The notes below the pieces were generated by a model that was not told where the DNA came from, did no database searches, and was given only the letters and a program-made list of their open reading frames with translations. Both the position numbers and the translations under genes were made by a program. From DASSUC01 sp035649895 (GTDB taxonomy: Bacteria > Actinomycetota > Actinomycetes > Mycobacteriales > Micromonosporaceae), in contig DASRIS010000114.1 of the NCBI GenBank assembly GCA_035649895.1, positions 1-32,365 on the forward strand: DNA of 32,365 nt. Direction: 5' to 3'. Below are positions 22,364 through 32,365 of the stretch, in pieces; position 1 is the stretch's first letter, and each line of letters opens with the position of its first letter.

Positions 22364-22705
22364 CTAGCTGGCTGCTGGCGCCCGGGTGCGGTACGCGGGG
22401 GCGAAGACCACGAGCAGTGCCAGGGCCTCGGTGACGTCAACGAAGCGGTGCTCCTCACCCGCGGGTACGAACACTACGTCACCGGGGCTCAGCACCGCCT
22501 CCCCGGACGGGGTCACGATCCGGGCCCGTCCGGCGGTCACCACGTAGATCTCGTCCTCGGTGTGCGGCGTCTGGTCGTCCACCCCACCCACCGGGATGGA
22601 GTATGTGCCGACCGAGAGGTCCGGCACCCGCAGCTGCTCCGCGTAGGAGTTGGGAGCGCCGTCCTCCGGGGCGACGTACGCCCCCGCACCCTCGATGATC
22701 TGCAT
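22364..22705 (-). CDS. Small cupin-domain protein
   Basis: The 113-aa protein is a single RmlC-like cupin: motif 1 around TPHTEDEIYVVTAGRARI and motif 2 around LSPGDVVFVPAGEEHRFVDV. The metal ligands are two His and a Glu in motif 1 order (here one His, with Glu/Asp replacing the usual first positions) and the His of EEHRF. The start is placed at ATG 22705 because the frame upstream (to 22804) is Pro/Arg-rich and would invade the ruvC leader. Cupins of this size act as dioxygenases, isomerases or sugar-binding folds; the function cannot be told. It is divergent from ruvC and convergent with the gene at 22062. Confidence 0.8.
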   Translation of the reverse strand: MQIIEGAGAYVAPEDGAPNSYAEQLRVPDLSVGTYSIPVGGVDDQTPHTEDEIYVVTAGRARIVTPSGEAVLSPGDVVFVPAGEEHRFVDVTEALALLVVFAPAYRTRAPAAS

Positions 22706-22826
22706 GCCTTGGCAGAGTACGGGCTTCGGCGGCGAAGGGCGGTCGTACGCGCGTGTCGCCACCGGACCGGCGCGCGGTGCGGCGTTAGGGTGTGGCTCGA
22801 ACACGTGTGCGGGGAAGGGGGTCGCG

Positions 22827-23393
22827 GTGCGTGTGCTCGGCGTCGACCCCGGCCTGACCCGCTGCGGCGTGGGCGTTGTCGACGGCGTGCCGGGGCGGGC
22901 GTGCGCGCTCGTCGGCTACTACGTGATCTACACCGACCCCGAGGACGAGCTGGGGCGGCGGCTGCTGCATCTGGACCGCGCCCTGACCGACCTGCTCACC
23001 GAGCACCGGCCGCAGTCGGTGGCGGTGGAGCGGGTGTTCAGCCAGCACAACGTGCGCACGGTCATGGGCACGGCCCAGGCCGGGGCGGTCGCCGTGCTCG
23101 CCGCGGCACGAGCCGGGCTGGGCGTGCAGACGTACACCCCGAGCGAGGTGAAGGCCGCTGTGACCGGTTCTGGCCAGGCCGGAAAGGCTCAGGTCACGGC
23201 GATGGTGACCCGGCTGCTGCAGCTCGACGCCCCGCCGCGCCCGGCCGACGCCGCGGACGCGCTGGCGCTCGCCATCTGTCACGTGTGGCGCGGCGGCACC
23301 CGGGCCCGCCTGGCCGCCGCGGCTGCTGCCGCCCGCCGCTCCACCGGGCCAGCACGCCGGCTGTCGCTGGTGCGGCGACGGGAGAGCGGCTGA
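22827..23393 (+). CDS. ruvC: Holliday junction endonuclease RuvC
   Basis: This 188-aa resolvase cuts Holliday junctions symmetrically as a dimer, working with RuvAB. The four acidic catalytic residues are all present: Asp7 (GVDPGLTRCG), Glu68 (VAVERVF), Asp141 and Asp144 (PADAADALALA). GTG 22827 is preceded by GGGAAGGGGG. The basic C-terminus (AARRSTGPARRLSLVRRRESG) is a common actinobacterial extension. It opens the ruvCAB set. The gene usually upstream in Actinobacteria (yebC) is not in the adjacent position; the divergent cupin gene is there instead. Confidence 0.97.
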   Translation: MRVLGVDPGLTRCGVGVVDGVPGRACALVGYYVIYTDPEDELGRRLLHLDRALTDLLTEHRPQSVAVERVFSQHNVRTVMGTAQAGAVAVLAAARAGLGVQTYTPSEVKAAVTGSGQAGKAQVTAMVTRLLQLDAPPRPADAADALALAICHVWRGGTRARLAAAAAAARRSTGPARRLSLVRRRESG

Positions 23394-23450
23394 TATGGCG
23401 AGGAGAGAGCGGCTGATGTGGCGAGGAGAGAGCGGCTGATGTGGCGAAGC
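23382..23450 (+). repeat. 23-bp tandem repeat across the ruvC stop
   Basis: Three units (23382-23404, 23405-23427, 23428-23450) of the form GAGAGCGGCTGATGTGGCGA plus GGA follow each other, and a degenerate fourth begins at 23451. The first unit contains the last ruvC codons and its TGA, so the ruvC end has been copied downstream. Confidence 0.9.
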
Positions 23451-23465
23451 GAGCCGCTGATGCAT

Positions 23466-23529
23466 GGAGGAGCGACGGGATGATCGCCAGCGTCTGCGGA
23501 GGAGAGACGGGATGATCGCCAGCGTCTGC
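23466..23529 (+). repeat. 32-bp tandem duplication of the ruvA start region
   Basis: Units 23466-23497 and 23498-23529 differ at one base. Each holds a GGAGGAG ribosome-binding site, an ATG and the first codons MIASVC. The downstream copy is the real ruvA start. Homology extends a few bases to 23531. Confidence 0.92.
23480..23515 (+). other. 11-codon upstream ORF overlapping the ruvA start
   Basis: The upstream copy of the duplicated start encodes MIASVCGGETG and stops at TGA 23513-23515, which overlaps ruvA's ATG (23512-23514) as ATGA. It has a good ribosome-binding site, so it may be translated and couple to, or compete with, ruvA initiation. Confidence 0.55.
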
Positions 23530-24114
23530 GGTCGGGTGGCCGCCGTGTCGCCGGACCGGGTCGTGGTGGAGGTCGGCGGGGTGGGCCTCGCGGTGCACTG
23601 CACGCCGGGCACGCTCGCCGGCCTGCACGCCGGGGCCGAGGTCCGGCTCGCCACCAGCCTGGTGGTCCGGGAGGACTCCCTGACTCTGTACGGGTTCACC
23701 GACGACCACGCGAGGCAGCTCTTCGAGCTGCTGCAGACGGCGAGCGGGGTCGGTCCCCGGCTGGCCCAGGCGGTGCTCGCGGTGCTCGACCCCGACCTGG
23801 TACGCAAGGCGATCTCCACTGCGGACGCCACCACGCTGACCCGGGTGCCGGGCATCGGTAAGAAGGGTGCCGAGCGGATCATCCTGGAGCTTCGGGACCG
23901 GGTCGGTCCGGCCGCCACCGGCGAGGCGGGTGGGGGAGCGCTCAGCGGCTCCTGGCCGGAGCAGGTGCGGCAGGCGCTGGTGGGGCTGGGCTGGACCGCG
24001 GCCCAGGCCGACCAGGCGGTGGTCGCGGTCGCCGAGGGCGTGGACGGTGGTCCGGTGCCGCCCGTGCCGGAGCTGCTCAAGCAGGCGATCCGCCTGCTCG
24101 GCCGGACCCGGTGA
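23512..24114 (+). CDS. ruvA: Holliday junction branch-migration protein RuvA
   Basis: This 200-aa protein binds four-way junctions as a tetramer and recruits RuvB. Domain I is an OB fold (MIASVCGRVAAVSPDRVVVE, then VGGVGLAVHCTP). Domain II has two helix-hairpin-helix motifs (LLQTASGVGPRLAQAVL; LTRVPGIGKKGAERIIL). Domain III (about 150-200) ends VPELLKQAIRLLGRTR and contacts RuvB. Length and domain order are normal. The start is ATG 23512, the second copy of a duplicated start region; the first copy at 23480 is out of frame. ruvB follows 61 nt downstream. Confidence 0.97.
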   Translation: MIASVCGRVAAVSPDRVVVEVGGVGLAVHCTPGTLAGLHAGAEVRLATSLVVREDSLTLYGFTDDHARQLFELLQTASGVGPRLAQAVLAVLDPDLVRKAISTADATTLTRVPGIGKKGAERIILELRDRVGPAATGEAGGGALSGSWPEQVRQALVGLGWTAAQADQAVVAVAEGVDGGPVPPVPELLKQAIRLLGRTR

Positions 24115-24175
24115 GAGCGACGGACGGGCGCCAGGCGGACGGGTGGGGGCCAGGGGTGAGCACGAGGAGCGGTCG

Positions 24176-25228
24176 GTGACGGAGCCGGTCGTGTCGGCGT
24201 ACGCGAGCGTGGAGGAGCGCGACGCGGAGGCCACGGTCCGGCCCAAGCGGCTGGCCGAGTTCGTGGGCCAGCCGCGCGTCCGCGAGCAGCTGGACCTGCT
24301 GCTGCGCAGCGCGTTGCGGCGGGGAGCGCCGCCAGACCACATCCTGCTGTCCGGCCCGCCCGGGCTGGGCAAGACCACGCTAGCCATGATCGTCGCCGTG
24401 GAGCTGGGCGTCGGGCTACGCATCACCAGCGGCCCGGCCATCGAGCGCTCGGGCGACCTGGCCGCGATCCTGACCAGCCTGTCCACTGGGGACGTGCTGT
24501 TCATCGATGAGATCCACCGCATCGCGAAGCCGGCCGAGGAGCTGCTCTACAGCGCGATGGAGGACTTCCGGGTGGACGTGGTGGTCGGCAAGGGCCCAGG
24601 CGCCACCGCCATCCCGCTGGACGTCGAGCCGTTCACGCTCGTCGGCGCCACCACCCGGTCTGGTCTGCTGACCGGGCCGATGCGCGACCGGTTCGGCTTC
24701 GTGGCGCACCTGGACTTCTACCAGCCCGAGGAGCTGGAGCAGGTGGTCCGCCGCTCGGCCGGGATCCTCGGGGTGCCGGTCGCGCCGGATGGCGCGACCG
24801 AGATCGCCGGGCGCTCGCGCGGGACCCCGCGGATCGCCAACCGGCTGCTGCGCCGGGTGCGCGACTACGCCGAGGTGCGCGCCGACGGGGTGGCCACCCG
24901 CGCGGTCGCCCAGGCCGCGCTGCGGGTGTACGACGTCGACGATCTCGGCCTGGACCGGCTCGACCGGGCCGTGCTCACCGCGCTGGTCGAGCTGTTCGGC
25001 GGCGGGCCGGTCGGCGTGTCCACGTTGGCCGTGGCGGTGGGCGAGCAGCCGGACACGGTGGAGGAGGTGTGCGAGCCGTACCTGGTGCGGGCCGGGCTGC
25101 TGGCCAGGACCCCGCGCGGGCGGGTGGCCACCGCGCACGCCTGGCGACATCTGGGGCGTACCCCACCTAACGGCGCGTTCGGGGCGGCGGGTCCGGCCCC
25201 GCCCGACCTGTTCAGCTCCGGCCCGTGA
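24176..25228 (+). CDS. ruvB: Holliday junction AAA+ helicase RuvB
   Basis: This 350-aa hexameric ATPase drives branch migration with RuvA. It has Walker A GPPGLGKTT, Walker B LFIDEIHR, sensor 1 in LVGATTRSG, the arginine-finger region in GPMRDRFG and the C-terminal winged helix (RLDRAVLTALVELFGGGPVG). GTG 24176 is placed by an upstream GAGGAG (24164-24169); the frame upstream of it is not coding. The last about 20 residues are a Pro/Gly/Ala tail (GAFGAAGPAPPDLFSSGP). It is cotranscribed with ruvC and ruvA. Confidence 0.97.
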   Translation: MTEPVVSAYASVEERDAEATVRPKRLAEFVGQPRVREQLDLLLRSALRRGAPPDHILLSGPPGLGKTTLAMIVAVELGVGLRITSGPAIERSGDLAAILTSLSTGDVLFIDEIHRIAKPAEELLYSAMEDFRVDVVVGKGPGATAIPLDVEPFTLVGATTRSGLLTGPMRDRFGFVAHLDFYQPEELEQVVRRSAGILGVPVAPDGATEIAGRSRGTPRIANRLLRRVRDYAEVRADGVATRAVAQAALRVYDVDDLGLDRLDRAVLTALVELFGGGPVGVSTLAVAVGEQPDTVEEVCEPYLVRAGLLARTPRGRVATAHAWRHLGRTPPNGAFGAAGPAPPDLFSSGP

Positions 25229-25357
25229 ACACTCCGTGGCCGTACCGATGCCGCAGTTGGGCCTCGCACGGACTAGACTCGCCGCGGTCCGGCAGGACAG
25301 CAGCAGCCCATATCCCGGTACGGTCCGGGTGCGGGTCGACGTGGAAGGTCAACAAGA

Positions 25358-25726
25358 GTGCTTCTCGCAGCGGAATCCACGGGCGGTGGAGGCAGCACGG
25401 TCAGCCTGCTGCTCATGATGGGCCTGATCTTTGGCGCAATGTACTTTCTCATGATCCGGCCCCAGCAGAAACGACGTCGCCAGGTCGAGTCCATGCAGTC
25501 CGGGCTGGGCGTGGGTGACGAGGTGGTCACCATCGGCGGGCTCTACGGCACGGTGACCGACCTCACCGACGAGATCGTCTCGCTGGAGGTCGCGCCGGGC
25601 GTGACCAACCAGTATGCGCGACGGGCGATCAGCCACGTAGTGACCTCGGCTCCGCGGCTGGACGACCTGGACGACGTGGACGACAGCGAAGACACCGCCA
25701 TCGAGAAGACCACCGACAAGGACTGA
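25358..25726 (+). CDS. yajC: Preprotein translocase accessory protein YajC
   Basis: This 122-aa single-pass membrane protein associates with SecDF and SecYEG. The TM segment at about residues 15-35 (VSLLLMMGLIFGAMYFLMI) is followed by the family hallmark RPQQKRRRQ and by GLGVGDEVVTIGGLYGTVTD. The acidic tail (DDLDDVDDSEDTAIEK) is typical of actinobacterial forms. GTG 25358 has GGAAGG upstream. The 129 bp between ruvB and yajC include a TAGACT hexamer (25274-25279) that could be a -10, so yajC-secDF may have its own promoter. secD begins 52 nt after its stop. Confidence 0.93.
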   Translation: MLLAAESTGGGGSTVSLLLMMGLIFGAMYFLMIRPQQKRRRQVESMQSGLGVGDEVVTIGGLYGTVTDLTDEIVSLEVAPGVTNQYARRAISHVVTSAPRLDDLDDVDDSEDTAIEKTTDKD

Positions 25727-25778
25727 GCCGTCCGCTCCTTCGGACGCCGTACGCCACCGACACAACAGGAGATGGGCA

Positions 25779-27629
25779 GTGGCCGCACCCTCGGGACAGC
25801 TGAAGGTGTCGCGATACTTCCTCGCGTTCACCCTCCTCATTGCCGTGCTGTACGCACTGGTGGTCTTCACCGGTGACAAGCAGGCCAAGCCAAAGCTCGG
25901 CCTGGACCTGCAGGGCGGCACGAGCATCACGCTGTCGGCGACCGTGCCCGGCGGCGGCACGCCCGACGGGCGCAAGCTGGAGCAGGCCCGCCAGATCATC
26001 GCCAACCGGGTCAACGGCAGCGGGGTCGCCGAGGCAGAGGTGGTCACCCAGGGCGACCGCAACATCGTGGTCAGCGTGCCCGGCGAGCAGGATGCGGACC
26101 AGCTCCAGGCCCTGACCGCAACCGCCGAGATGCGCTTCCGGAAGGTGCTGAACACCACGGAGGACACCAGCGCAGTGCCACCCGACCCGACGCCGTCGGC
26201 TACCCCATCGGCGACGCCGTCCGGGTCGGCGAGCCCGAAGCCCTCGGCCAGCGCCACTCCGAAGCCCACGGCCAGCGCGGCGCCGTCGGCCAGCGCCAGC
26301 CCGTCCGCCGCGGCCAGCCCCACGCCTGCCGCCGCCCCGACCGCCAGCCCGTCCGCCGCGGCGGTCAGCCAGGACGTCGAGCGGGAGCGCGCGGCGGTCG
26401 CCCGCAAGCTGGGTGCGGCGTACCAGATCGCCGCCACCATCACCGACCCAGGCTCGGTCGACGGCCCTACCCGCACGCGGCTTGCGCCCTTCGCCAACCT
26501 GACCGGCGCCGAGGTCGCCGTGCTCCCGGTGGAGATGCAGTTCGCTGTGCCGACCATCTCCTGCAAGCAGCTCAGCGGCCGGCCGGTGGGCTCGATCCAG
26601 GACCTCGCGCAGAAGGTGGTGGCCTGCGGCTCCGAAGGTGGCCTGGTCAAGTACCTCCTGGACGTGGCGAAGGTGGTCGGGCAGGACGTCGGCAGCGCCG
26701 ACTTCGTCTACGACGCGCAGAACGCCAAGGGCTGGAAGGTCGTCCTGTCCTTCAAGGGCTCCGGCGGGGAGAAGTGGACCGCCCTGACCAAGGAGGCGTT
26801 CAAGGGCCAGGGCCAGCAGAACGACCGGGTCGCGATCGTGCTCGACAACGACGTGGTCTCCGCCCCGGAGATCCAGTCGGTGATCGTCGGGGACGCTGAG
26901 ATCACCGGCTCGTTCACCAAGGGTCAGGCCGAGACGCTGGCGACCCAGCTCAAGTACGGCGCCCTGCCGTTGAGCTTCGCCCAGCAGTCGCTGGAGACCG
27001 TCTCGCCGACGCTGGGCCTGCAGCAGATGGAGGCGGGCCTGCTCGCCGGGGCCATCGGCCTGGTCCTCGTCGTGTTCTACTGCCTGCTCTACTACCGGTT
27101 CCTGGGCTTCGTGGTCATCGCCAGCCTCGCCGCATCGGCCGCCCTCGTCTACGCCTCCCTGGTGCTGCTCGGCCGGCAGCTGGGCTACACGCTCACGCTC
27201 GCGGGCATCGCCGGCTTCATCGTGGCGATCGGCATCACGGCCGACTCGTTCGTGGTGTTCTTCGAACGCCTCAAGGACGAGGTGCGCGACGGCCGGACGG
27301 TGCGCAGCGCCGTACCCCGGGCCTGGGTGCGGGCCCGGCGAACGATCCTGTCCGCGGACACCGTCTCCCTGCTCGCCGCCGTGGTCCTCTACCTGCTCGC
27401 GGCGGGCGGCGTGGCAGGCTTCGCGTTCACCCTCGGCCTGTCCACTATCATCGATCTCATCATCGTCTTCCTGTTCACCCACCCGCTGGTGGCGCTGCTG
27501 TCGCGGTGGCCGTCATTCACCTCACCGCGCATCTCCGGGCTGGGCAACCTCCGCTCGGACCGGGCCATTGCCGGGGTCGATACCTCACCCGCGCGCCGCT
27601 TCGGTGCGGTGCAGCCGAAGGAGTCCTGA
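25779..27629 (+). CDS. secD: Protein translocase subunit SecD
   Basis: This 616-aa RND-type membrane protein uses the proton gradient to help pull exported proteins across the membrane. TM1 is near residues 8-28, followed by LGLDLQGGTSITL (the D1 motif) and a large extracytoplasmic P1 domain. The second half has five TM segments with the conserved GLQQMEAGLLAGAIGL and GITADSFVVFFERLKDE motifs. An insert at about residues 130-205 is almost only Pro, Ser, Ala, Thr and Lys (PSATPSATPSGSASPKPSAS), absent from the E. coli protein but seen in variable form in actinobacteria. It probably lies outside the membrane as a flexible linker. GTG 25779 has AGGAG at 25767-25771. secF follows by 3 nt. Confidence 0.97.
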   Translation: MAAPSGQLKVSRYFLAFTLLIAVLYALVVFTGDKQAKPKLGLDLQGGTSITLSATVPGGGTPDGRKLEQARQIIANRVNGSGVAEAEVVTQGDRNIVVSVPGEQDADQLQALTATAEMRFRKVLNTTEDTSAVPPDPTPSATPSATPSGSASPKPSASATPKPTASAAPSASASPSAAASPTPAAAPTASPSAAAVSQDVERERAAVARKLGAAYQIAATITDPGSVDGPTRTRLAPFANLTGAEVAVLPVEMQFAVPTISCKQLSGRPVGSIQDLAQKVVACGSEGGLVKYLLDVAKVVGQDVGSADFVYDAQNAKGWKVVLSFKGSGGEKWTALTKEAFKGQGQQNDRVAIVLDNDVVSAPEIQSVIVGDAEITGSFTKGQAETLATQLKYGALPLSFAQQSLETVSPTLGLQQMEAGLLAGAIGLVLVVFYCLLYYRFLGFVVIASLAASAALVYASLVLLGRQLGYTLTLAGIAGFIVAIGITADSFVVFFERLKDEVRDGRTVRSAVPRAWVRARRTILSADTVSLLAAVVLYLLAAGGVAGFAFTLGLSTIIDLIIVFLFTHPLVALLSRWPSFTSPRISGLGNLRSDRAIAGVDTSPARRFGAVQPKES

Positions 27630-27632
27630 ACC

Positions 27633-28859
27633 ATGGCGTCAAATGGGATCCTCCGCCGCCTGTACCGCGGTGAGACGAACATCGACTTCATCGGCCCCCG
27701 CAAGCGGTGGTACATCGCCTCCGTGGTGATGATCGCCATCTGCGTCGCCAGCCTGGCGTTCAAGGGCTTCCACTTCGGCATCGAGTTCGCCGGCGGCAAC
27801 GAGTTCCGGGTGCCGGTCGTGGCCGGCAGCACCGTCGAGGAGGCCCGCGACGAGGTCGAAGGGCTCGGCGTCGAGGTCGCCAGCGTCCAGACCGCCGGCA
27901 CCGGCGGGCAGCAGACGTACGTCGTGCGCACCGGCGAGCTCGACGACGAGACGCAGCGCGAGGTGACCGAGACCCTGGCCGAGTTCGCCGGCATCCCGCC
28001 GACCCAGGTCAACCGCTCCGAGGTCTCCTCCTCCTGGGGCGCGGACGTGACCCGTAAGGCGCTCCAGGGCCTGGCCGTCTTCCTGCTGCTGGTCGGGCTC
28101 TACATCGCCTTCCGGTTCGAGCGCAAGATGGCCTTCGCGGCCCTGCTCGCCCTGCTGCACGACCTCATCCTGACCGCGGGTGTCTACTCGCTCGTCGGCT
28201 TCGAGGTCACCCCGGCGACCGTGATCGGCCTGCTGACCATCCTCGGTTTCTCGCTCTACGACACGGTCGTCGTCTTCGACAAGGTCGAGGAGAACACCAA
28301 GGGCATGCTGGGCCAGTCCCGGTTCACCTACCCGGAGGCGGCCAACCTCGCGGTCAACCAGACCCTGATGCGGTCGATCAACACCTCGCTGATCGCCCTG
28401 CTGCCCGTCGGCGGCCTGCTCTTCGTCGGCGCTGGGCTGCTCGGCGTGGGCACGCTCAAGGACCTGGCGCTGGTCCTGTTCGTCGGCATGCTCACCGGTG
28501 CCTACTCCTCGCTCTTCCTCGCCACGCCGTGGCTGGTCGACTTCAAGCTGCTCGAGCCGCGCTACAAGACGCACGCGTCGCGGGTGGTGGCGCGCCGCTC
28601 CGCCGAGGCGAAGGGCGCGGTAGTGCCGGCGAGGTCCGCCAAGACGGCCAAGGTGAAGCCGGCGGCGAAGAGCGCCGCGGTCGGGCCGGCAGACACCGAG
28701 CTGGACACCGAGGACGATGCAGTGCCGGCGCAGGCGGCACAGGCAAAGGCGATGGCGGCGAGCGGGCCACGGCCGGGCGCGAAACCGGCTGGCCAGCGTT
28801 CGGGCGGCAAGCGGTCCGGCGGCGCCAGGCCCGGCCGGCCCGGCGCGAAGCGGCGGTAA
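27633..28859 (+). CDS. secF: Protein translocase subunit SecF
   Basis: This 408-aa partner of SecD has TM1 (WYIASVVMIAICVASLAFKG), then FGIEFAGGNEFRV, then five TM segments with GFSLYDTVVVFDKVEEN and TLMRSINTSLIALLPV, the conserved SecF motifs. The normal core ends near residue 310. A further about 95 residues form an Ala/Lys-rich, then Gly/Arg-rich cytoplasmic tail (KRSGGKRSGGARPGRPGAKR), strongly basic and possibly near ribosomes or membrane lipids. AAGGAG stands just before ATG 27633, inside the end of secD, so the pair is coupled. apt follows by 3 nt. Confidence 0.96.
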   Translation: MASNGILRRLYRGETNIDFIGPRKRWYIASVVMIAICVASLAFKGFHFGIEFAGGNEFRVPVVAGSTVEEARDEVEGLGVEVASVQTAGTGGQQTYVVRTGELDDETQREVTETLAEFAGIPPTQVNRSEVSSSWGADVTRKALQGLAVFLLLVGLYIAFRFERKMAFAALLALLHDLILTAGVYSLVGFEVTPATVIGLLTILGFSLYDTVVVFDKVEENTKGMLGQSRFTYPEAANLAVNQTLMRSINTSLIALLPVGGLLFVGAGLLGVGTLKDLALVLFVGMLTGAYSSLFLATPWLVDFKLLEPRYKTHASRVVARRSAEAKGAVVPARSAKTAKVKPAAKSAAVGPADTELDTEDDAVPAQAAQAKAMAASGPRPGAKPAGQRSGGKRSGGARPGRPGAKRR

Positions 28860-28862
28860 GGC

Positions 28863-29408
28863 ATGACCGCCGTGACCGGCGTGGCCGATGTTGCCGCCCT
28901 GATCGCGAGCAAGGTCATTGACGTACCCGACTTTCCGGAGCCGGGCATCCTGTTCAAGGACCTCACGCCCCTCTTCGCCGACGGGCCGGCCTTCCGCACG
29001 GTGGTCGACGCGGTCGTCGCGCACCACGGCCGCGGCTCCTTCGACGTGGTGGCAGGCATTGAGGCGCGTGGCTTCGTCATAGCCGCCGCCGTCGCGTACG
29101 CCGCAGGGGTCGGGGTGGTGCCGGTGCGCAAGGCGGGTAAGCTGCCGCGCGCCACCCACGCGGCCTCCTACGCCTTGGAGTACGGCGAGGCGACGCTGGA
29201 GGTGCACCGCGACGCGTTCGACGCCGGGCAGCGCGTCCTCGTGGTCGACGACGTGCTCGCCACCGGTGGCACGGCGGCGGCGACGCTCGGTCTGGTCGAG
29301 CGGGCCGGGGGTGTTGTGGCTGGCTGCACGGTGCTGCTGGAGCTGGCCTTCCTCAACGGACGGAGCCGCCTGCCGGGTCGGGACGTGCACGCCATCCTGA
29401 CGGTCTGA
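28863..29408 (+). CDS. apt: Adenine phosphoribosyltransferase
   Basis: This 181-aa cytosolic purine-salvage enzyme turns adenine and PRPP into AMP. The PRPP-binding motif VLVVDDVLATGGTAAATL is at about residues 121-138. The N-terminal adenine-hood region reads VPDFPEPGILFKDLTPLF, and AGIEARGFVIAAAVAYAAGV is also diagnostic. ATG 28863 is 3 nt after secF. The position between secF and rel is the usual actinobacterial order and links purine salvage with (p)ppGpp metabolism. Confidence 0.97.
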   Translation: MTAVTGVADVAALIASKVIDVPDFPEPGILFKDLTPLFADGPAFRTVVDAVVAHHGRGSFDVVAGIEARGFVIAAAVAYAAGVGVVPVRKAGKLPRATHAASYALEYGEATLEVHRDAFDAGQRVLVVDDVLATGGTAAATLGLVERAGGVVAGCTVLLELAFLNGRSRLPGRDVHAILTV

Positions 29409-29533
29409 GCGGGGGGCTACCCAGCGCGAAGGGGACGAGGCTCGGCGAGCATTGCGGTGTGGCCTGCTGTAACGGCGCAGATTCGCGCTGTCACCTATAC
29501 GGTCGCCCTAGGTCACGGCCACCGTCCGGCGGG

Positions 29534-29539
29534 TACGAT
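29534..29539 (+). promoter_or_regulatory. Possible -10 element of the rel promoter
   Basis: TACGAT (29534-29539) matches the actinobacterial -10 pattern and lies about 38 nt before the preferred rel start codon. No good -35 is visible. If used, transcription starts downstream of the alternative start codons at 29457 and 29538. Confidence 0.35.
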
Positions 29540-29576
29540 GGCATCTCCCAGGGACGCGAGCAGCGAGGAGCGGCCG

Positions 29577-32327
<2,751 letters not shown>

Positions 32328-32335
32328 GTTATTTG

Positions 32336-32365
32336 GCGCTCGCTCCGCGCGAGCGGAGCGAGCGC
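32336..32365 (+). terminator. Hairpin terminator after rel
   Basis: A perfect 13-bp stem (32336-32348 with 32353-32365) closes a GCGA loop, a GNRA tetraloop, 8 bp after the rel stop. The window ends at the last paired base, so any trailing U-tract cannot be seen. Confidence 0.8.

Noticed and set aside
22706..22804. Longer cupin protein starting at 22804
   Set aside because: The extra N-terminal residues are Pro/Arg-rich, extend into the ruvC leader and are not part of the cupin fold.

Overview
The window is high-GC actinobacterial DNA. The right-hand third has the gene order ruvC-ruvA-ruvB-yajC-secD-secF-apt-rel, which is conserved across Actinobacteria. Codon use, GTG starts and the gene types on the left fit a filamentous actinomycete (Micromonosporaceae-like), but I cannot fix the genus from sequence alone.

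Left third (about 1-11,371): after the tail of an amidohydrolase comes a compact assembly-line cluster on the + strand. It holds a dimodular NRPS (A-PCP-C-A-PCP, 297-5447), a KS-AT-ACP polyketide synthase without any reductive domain (from 5451), an MbtH-like protein (8705-8905), a type II-like thioesterase (about 8925-9665) and an acyl-CoA-dehydrogenase-like flavoprotein (9662-11371). The stops and starts are 3 nt apart, overlapping or nested, so this looks like one transcript. The logic is two amino acids, one extender unit, no ketoreduction, then hydrolysis to a peptidyl beta-keto acid that the flavoprotein could process. This resembles the NRPS/PKS/ACAD trio of the peptide epoxyketone (epoxomicin/TMC-86A) pathways, but no methyltransferase is present. 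Two oddities stand out. The PKS frame has no stop codon and runs straight through mbtH, in another frame, into the thioesterase. The ACAD-like protein lacks glutamate at both positions known to carry the catalytic base.

Middle (11,372-22,800): a secreted subtilisin-type protease with a P domain and a strong terminator hairpin; a class V aminotransferase-like protein; an FAD monooxygenase; an EmrB/QacA-type exporter with its TetR repressor and a perfect palindromic operator; a lower-GC patch with a decayed IS982-type transposase remnant and a SLATT-like membrane protein gene split at a T8 tract; a divergent pair made of an XRE regulator plus a 5-formyl-THF cyclo-ligase-like gene on one side and a small unknown protein on the other; and a cupin. 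This is accessory DNA lying upstream of ruvC.

Right third (22,827-32,365): Holliday-junction genes ruvCAB, Sec translocon accessory genes yajC-secD-secF, adenine phosphoribosyltransferase and the bifunctional (p)ppGpp synthetase/hydrolase Rel, closed by a GNRA-loop hairpin. The ruvC-ruvA spacer is unusual: it carries 23-bp tandem repeats and a 32-bp duplication of the ruvA ribosome-binding site and start.
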